A stretch of 35,583 nt of DNA from an uncultured Alphaproteobacteria bacterium (lineage in GTDB: Bacteria; Pseudomonadota; Alphaproteobacteria; RF32; CAG-239), in NCBI GenBank assembly GCA_900551585.1, contig URWU01000001.1, positions 1 through 35,583 on the forward strand, given 5' to 3'. The position numbers were made by a program, and so were the translations under genes. The number at the start of each line of letters is the position of its first letter. The stretch's first letter is position 1. Positions 32,377 to 35,583 of this stretch are shown in pieces. The notes under the pieces were generated by a model. The model was not told where the DNA came from, did not search any database, and saw only the letters and a program-made list of their open reading frames with translations.

Positions 32377-33765
32377 TTAGAACAGTTTCAAAACAGACTG
32401 AGCAGCCTGAGAAGCCAAACTCAAAGAGTTAATAGCCAGTTGCTGTCTGGTTTGCAGAGCCAGCATGTTTGCGGACTCTTCGTTCATATCGGCCAAGGTC
32501 AGCTTATCGGCGCCCTCGGTCAAAACGTTAATCAGGTTATCAGTAAATTCTTCACGGCTCTGAACAACTGAGTAGTTGTTACCGAAGTCGGAAGCCATTG
32601 TACGCAGTTTGGAAACAGCGCCTTCAATTCCGGAAATTGCGGATTCAATGTTGCTGTCTTTCTGCCAATCATTCTGAGCCTGAGAGATACCCAAGCCTTT
32701 TGCAGAAGCGTCAACACCTTTAATTTCAATCATTGAAGAGCGGTCTTCGTTGAAGATTACTTTCAAGTCATTTTCCTGCAGCAGGTTAATACCTTTATAA
32801 CCGGCGTCTTGAGCCAAGGCGTCAATCTGAGACAGGATTTCGTTGAATTGTTTTGCATAACTTTTACGCTCTGCCGTCACGGCTGAAGCGTCACCTGCTT
32901 TACGGCTGCCTTCAATACCTAAAGATTTCAGAGCAGCTGCATTCGCATTGGTTCCGTCACTAAAGACGCGGAACTCAAGATCTGTTGCCGTGACTGAAAA
33001 AGCTTTACCGTCGGCAGTTGCCGTCAAACCGGTAACACCGGCTGCATTGATAGCAGCGCTGATTGTTGCCGAGTTGGCACCTTTAGCTGCATCTAAAGTA
33101 ACAACTTTGGCTGCCTGGGTTGCGGTAGCAAGGCCGGCAGTTGCATCGTTAACATAAGAAACAGCCGAGCCGTCAGTGGTGGATACGGTAATTTTACCGG
33201 CTCCGTCGCCTTTGGCATTCAAGCCCATGCCCTGCAACTGGGTAATTGCACTAGCTTCAACCTCAGCAGCGTTTGTACCGGCAAGAGTAATTTCTTTGCT
33301 GGTACCATCAGCCATATAAACAGTAAATTTTTTGTCTTTATCGCCAGCAACAACATCCATTTCGAATGTACTCAAATCTTTACGAGCATCAACGATAAAG
33401 CTGCCAGTAACCGGATCGGTGATCTCATTAGATGTAATTGCGTACTTGTCATAGTTACCGGAAACATCACGTGCGGAGTTTGCGATAGCTTTGGCTTGTT
33501 CTGCAAAAGAGGTGATTGTTTTAATCGCTTCATCGGCCGCTTTAATAGTCTGAATGCCCTGGCCCATGCTGTCAAGCAATTGGCTTAAGTCATTCGCGCG
33601 GTTGTTTAATGATTGAGCGGTGTAATAGGAAGAAGGGTTGTCGATAGCCGAGTTAACCTTTTTTCCGGTGGAGAGACGCTCTTGTGTCATATCCATCAAA
33701 CTTTGAGTTGATTGTAAAGACAACAGGTTTGAGCGCATGCTCGCTGTAAGTGATATATCTGCCAT
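32377..33765 (-). CDS. Flagellin (second of three tandem copies)
   Basis: The 462-residue flagellin has the same N-terminal 110 and C-terminal 150 residues as its neighbours, apart from a few substitutions (for example LSQLLDSMG for LSSLLDSMG). It differs mainly in the middle (IVDARKDLSTFEMDVVAGDKDKKF, EASAITQLQGMGLNAKGDGAG). Five residues are missing from the central domain compared with copies 1 and 3. ATG at 33765 follows GGAGAAAG. It has its own leader, promoter region and terminator, so it is likely transcribed separately from the other copies. It is not known which copy dominates in the filament. Confidence 0.96.
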   Translation of the reverse strand: MADISLTASMRSNLLSLQSTQSLMDMTQERLSTGKKVNSAIDNPSSYYTAQSLNNRANDLSQLLDSMGQGIQTIKAADEAIKTITSFAEQAKAIANSARDVSGNYDKYAITSNEITDPVTGSFIVDARKDLSTFEMDVVAGDKDKKFTVYMADGTSKEITLAGTNAAEVEASAITQLQGMGLNAKGDGAGKITVSTTDGSAVSYVNDATAGLATATQAAKVVTLDAAKGANSATISAAINAAGVTGLTATADGKAFSVTATDLEFRVFSDGTNANAAALKSLGIEGSRKAGDASAVTAERKSYAKQFNEILSQIDALAQDAGYKGINLLQENDLKVIFNEDRSSMIEIKGVDASAKGLGISQAQNDWQKDSNIESAISGIEGAVSKLRTMASDFGNNYSVVQSREEFTDNLINVLTEGADKLTLADMNEESANMLALQTRQQLAINSLSLASQAAQSVLKLF

Positions 33766-33773
33766 TTTCTTTC

Positions 33774-33826
33774 TCCAATACTTTGGAACACATTAACTTG
33801 TGAATGTTCTACTAACATTACAAGTT
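33774..33826 (-). promoter_or_regulatory. Structured 5' leader of flagellin gene 2 (two hairpins)
   Basis: A long hairpin pairs AACTTGT+AATGTT with AACATT+ACAAGTT (33795-33826), 13 pairs with one bulged base and a five-base loop. TCCAA-AGTA-TTGGA (33774-33787) follows and contains the GGAG ribosome binding site. Confidence 0.68.
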
Positions 33827-33838
33827 TTATATTAACAC

Positions 33839-33869
33839 AAATCCGGCACCTAATCAATGCCTTTTTTAA
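33839..33869 (-). promoter_or_regulatory. Conserved upstream block of flagellin gene 2, candidate promoter
   Basis: The order AAAGGCA, 8 bases, GTGCCGGATTT matches AAAGGCA, 9 bases, GTGTCGGATTT upstream of flagellin 1 (31870-31896). The second element loosely recalls a FliA-type -10 (GCCGATAA), but the match is incomplete and the block is not seen in the same order before flagellin 3. Confidence 0.4.
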
Positions 33870-34009
33870 AGATAAAATTCCCTTTACAAATCTATTTAAG
33901 CCTTAAGCATTGATTTTACAGCATTTACTATACTAAAGTCTTATATAAATTCGTTTACCCATATATCTATTGTCTATCTTATAAGATAAAGTGTTAATTT
34001 TTTGATAAC

Positions 34010-34043
34010 AAAAAAAGCTCCCGGACAAAGTATTCCGGGAGCT
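34010..34043 (-). terminator. Terminator of flagellin gene 3
   Basis: On the minus strand AGCTCCCGGA and TCCGGGAGCT form a ten-pair stem with an eight-base loop, followed by six or more T. Confidence 0.92.
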
Positions 34044-34065
34044 GTAAGAGAAAGAAAATTTGTTC

Positions 34066-35469
34066 TTAGAACAGTTTCAAGACCGACTGGGCTGCCTGAG
34101 AAGCCAAACTCAAAGAGTTAATAGCCAGTTGCTGTCTGGTCTGCAGAGCCAGCATATTTGCCGATTCTTCGTTCATATCAGCCAAAGTCAGCTTATCGGC
34201 ACCTTCAGTCAAGACGTTAATCAGGTTATCGGTGAAGTTCTCACGGCTTTGAACAACTGAGTAGTTGTTACCAAAGTCAGATGCCATGGTGCGTAGTTTG
34301 GAAATTGCGCCTTCAATATTGTTGATTGAGGTTTCAATGTTGCTGTCTTTCTGCCAAGCATTCTGAGCCTGAGAAATACCCAAGCCTTTGGAAGATGCAT
34401 CAACACCGGTGATTTCAATCATTGAAGAACGGTCTTCGTTGAAAATAACTTTCAAGTTATTTTCCTGCAACAGGTTAACACCTTTATAACCGGCGTCCTG
34501 AGCCAGAGAATCGATTTGTTCCAAAATTTCGTTAAACTGTTTGGAATAGCTGGAACGTTCCAAGCTTTCGGCGCTGGAATCACCGGCTTTACGAGAACCG
34601 GCGATATTCAAATCGCGAAGGGCATTATCACTGGCAGTGGTACCATCACTGAAAATGGTAAATTGTTTATTGGTCGCGCTGACAGAGAAAGTTTTTCCGT
34701 CAGGTGTTGCGGTAATAGCCATTGCCGGAGCTGTCTGAGCAATACGGTTGATTTCAGCAGCAATTGTTGCCGAGTTAGCACCGGTATTAGCAGACGCCAA
34801 AGTTACAACGCGGGCAGCAGTTGTCGAATCAGCCAGACCGTCAGTTCCGTCATTAACCCAAGAAACGGAAGAGTTATCTGTTGTGGAAACGTTAATATTA
34901 CCGGTTCCGTCACCTTTGGCGTTCAAGCCCATGCCCTGCAGCTGGTTAACGGCATTTGCCTCAACCTCGGCAGCATTTGTACCGGCAAGAGTTAATTCTT
35001 TTTTGGTTCCGTCAGCAAGATATACCGTAAACTTTTTAGTAGCATCACCAGCTTCTACTTTCAAAGTAAAAGTGCTCAAATCATTGCGGGCATCCATAAT
35101 AAAAGTACCGTCGATGGGGTCTGTAACTTCATTGGATGAAATGGCATATTTATCAAAGTTACTGGGAATATCTCGAGCGGAGTTGGCAATCGCTTTAGCT
35201 TGTTCAGCAAAAGAAGTAATTGTTTTAATCGCTTCATCAGCAGCTTTAATCGTCTGAATCCCCTGACCCATGCTGTCCAGCAATGAGTTTAAGTCATTCG
35301 CGCGGTTATTCAGAGACTGTGCGGTGTAATAAGAAGAAGGGTTATCGATTGCCGAGTTGACCTTCTTTCCGGTTGATAAACGTTCCTGGGTCATATCCAT
35401 TAAGCTTTGCGTATTCTGCAAAGACAATAAGTTGGAACGCATGCTTGCTGTAAGTGATATATCTGCCAT
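34066..35469 (-). CDS. Flagellin (third of three tandem copies)
   Basis: The 467-residue flagellin shares its ends with copies 1 and 2 (MADISLTASMRSNLLSLQNTQSLMD; NNYSVVQSRENFTDNLINVLTEGADKL). The centre is the most divergent of the three (EAGDATKKFTVYLADGTKKELTLAG, TARVVTLASANTGANSATIAAEINRIAQTAPAMAITA in shorter runs). The start at 35469 is set by MADISL and the upstream GGGGAAGAG; the frame extending to 35499 lies in the leader. It is the most upstream copy seen, and the array may continue beyond the right edge. Confidence 0.96.
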   Translation of the reverse strand: MADISLTASMRSNLLSLQNTQSLMDMTQERLSTGKKVNSAIDNPSSYYTAQSLNNRANDLNSLLDSMGQGIQTIKAADEAIKTITSFAEQAKAIANSARDIPSNFDKYAISSNEVTDPIDGTFIMDARNDLSTFTLKVEAGDATKKFTVYLADGTKKELTLAGTNAAEVEANAVNQLQGMGLNAKGDGTGNINVSTTDNSSVSWVNDGTDGLADSTTAARVVTLASANTGANSATIAAEINRIAQTAPAMAITATPDGKTFSVSATNKQFTIFSDGTTASDNALRDLNIAGSRKAGDSSAESLERSSYSKQFNEILEQIDSLAQDAGYKGVNLLQENNLKVIFNEDRSSMIEITGVDASSKGLGISQAQNAWQKDSNIETSINNIEGAISKLRTMASDFGNNYSVVQSRENFTDNLINVLTEGADKLTLADMNEESANMLALQTRQQLAINSLSLASQAAQSVLKLF

Positions 35470-35480
35470 TTCTTTCTCTT

Positions 35481-35529
35481 CCCCAATACTGTGGAACACA
35501 CACCTGCAACTTTTTACTTTTGGGCAGGT
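35481..35529 (-). promoter_or_regulatory. Structured 5' leader of flagellin gene 3 (two hairpins)
   Basis: ACCTGC and GCAGGT (35502-35529) form the first hairpin. TTCCA and TGGGG (35481-35496 region) pair through G-T wobbles in the second, which again covers the ribosome binding site. The sequence differs from copies 1 and 2, but the arrangement is the same. Confidence 0.55.
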
Positions 35530-35583
35530 TTTAAGTTATAAACTTTTGAGCCTTTATATTTATTTGCAAGTCCGGCTCTGAAC

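Overview
The window reads as chromosome of a flagellated Gram-negative Alphaproteobacterium of moderate, rather AT-leaning base composition. Supporting this are an RND pump, MlaA and MlaC outer-membrane lipid transport proteins, a sigma-54 promoter in front of the hook gene, tandem flagellins of alphaproteobacterial style, and an ABHD10-like hydrolase. I infer an uncultured, possibly gut-associated Rhodospirillales-like lineage. That placement rests on general resemblance, not on a search.

Layout. 1-2709 (minus): RND efflux adaptor and pump, the pump cut by the window edge. 2925-4922 (plus): a flagellin-like protein with a large insert that looks like a beta-helix. 4927-6887: an ABHD10-like hydrolase diverging from a GT4 glycosyltransferase. 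6996-9428 (plus): threonyl-tRNA synthetase and a small DUF2934 protein, each with its own terminator. 9612-13908 (minus): a complete branched-chain-amino-acid-type ABC operon (livH, binding protein, livM, livG, livF), with the binding protein placed unusually between the two permeases. 14120-14195: tRNA-Phe(GAA). 14348-15926 (plus): an 81-residue orphan and a YqhD/BDH-type alcohol dehydrogenase. 15964-16075: two copies of a REP-like repeat. 16094-19527 (minus): a 713-residue unknown protein and hook protein FlgE. 19796-21658 (plus): accB-accC. 22128-23352 (plus): two unknown AT-rich genes. 23491-24936 (minus): mlaA-mlaC. 25068-27099 (plus): a metallophosphoesterase and a WbpE-like sugar aminotransferase. 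27195-30184 (minus): a two-gene unit of a 610-residue protein with a possible RelA/SpoT-like region and a secreted Sel1-repeat protein. 30400-35469 (minus): three tandem flagellin genes.

Flagellar genes are scattered in three places: the atypical flagellin, flgE and the triple flagellin array. The rest is mostly housekeeping metabolism, envelope maintenance and transport.

The most notable observations are the flagellin with a beta-helix-like insert, the two-hairpin 5' leaders shared in structure (not sequence) by all three flagellin mRNAs, the perfect sigma-54 site at flgE, the possible divergent RSH-type protein next to a Sel1 protein, and REP-like repeats whose stems vary in a compensatory way. 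I see no CRISPR array, phage or complete insertion sequence.
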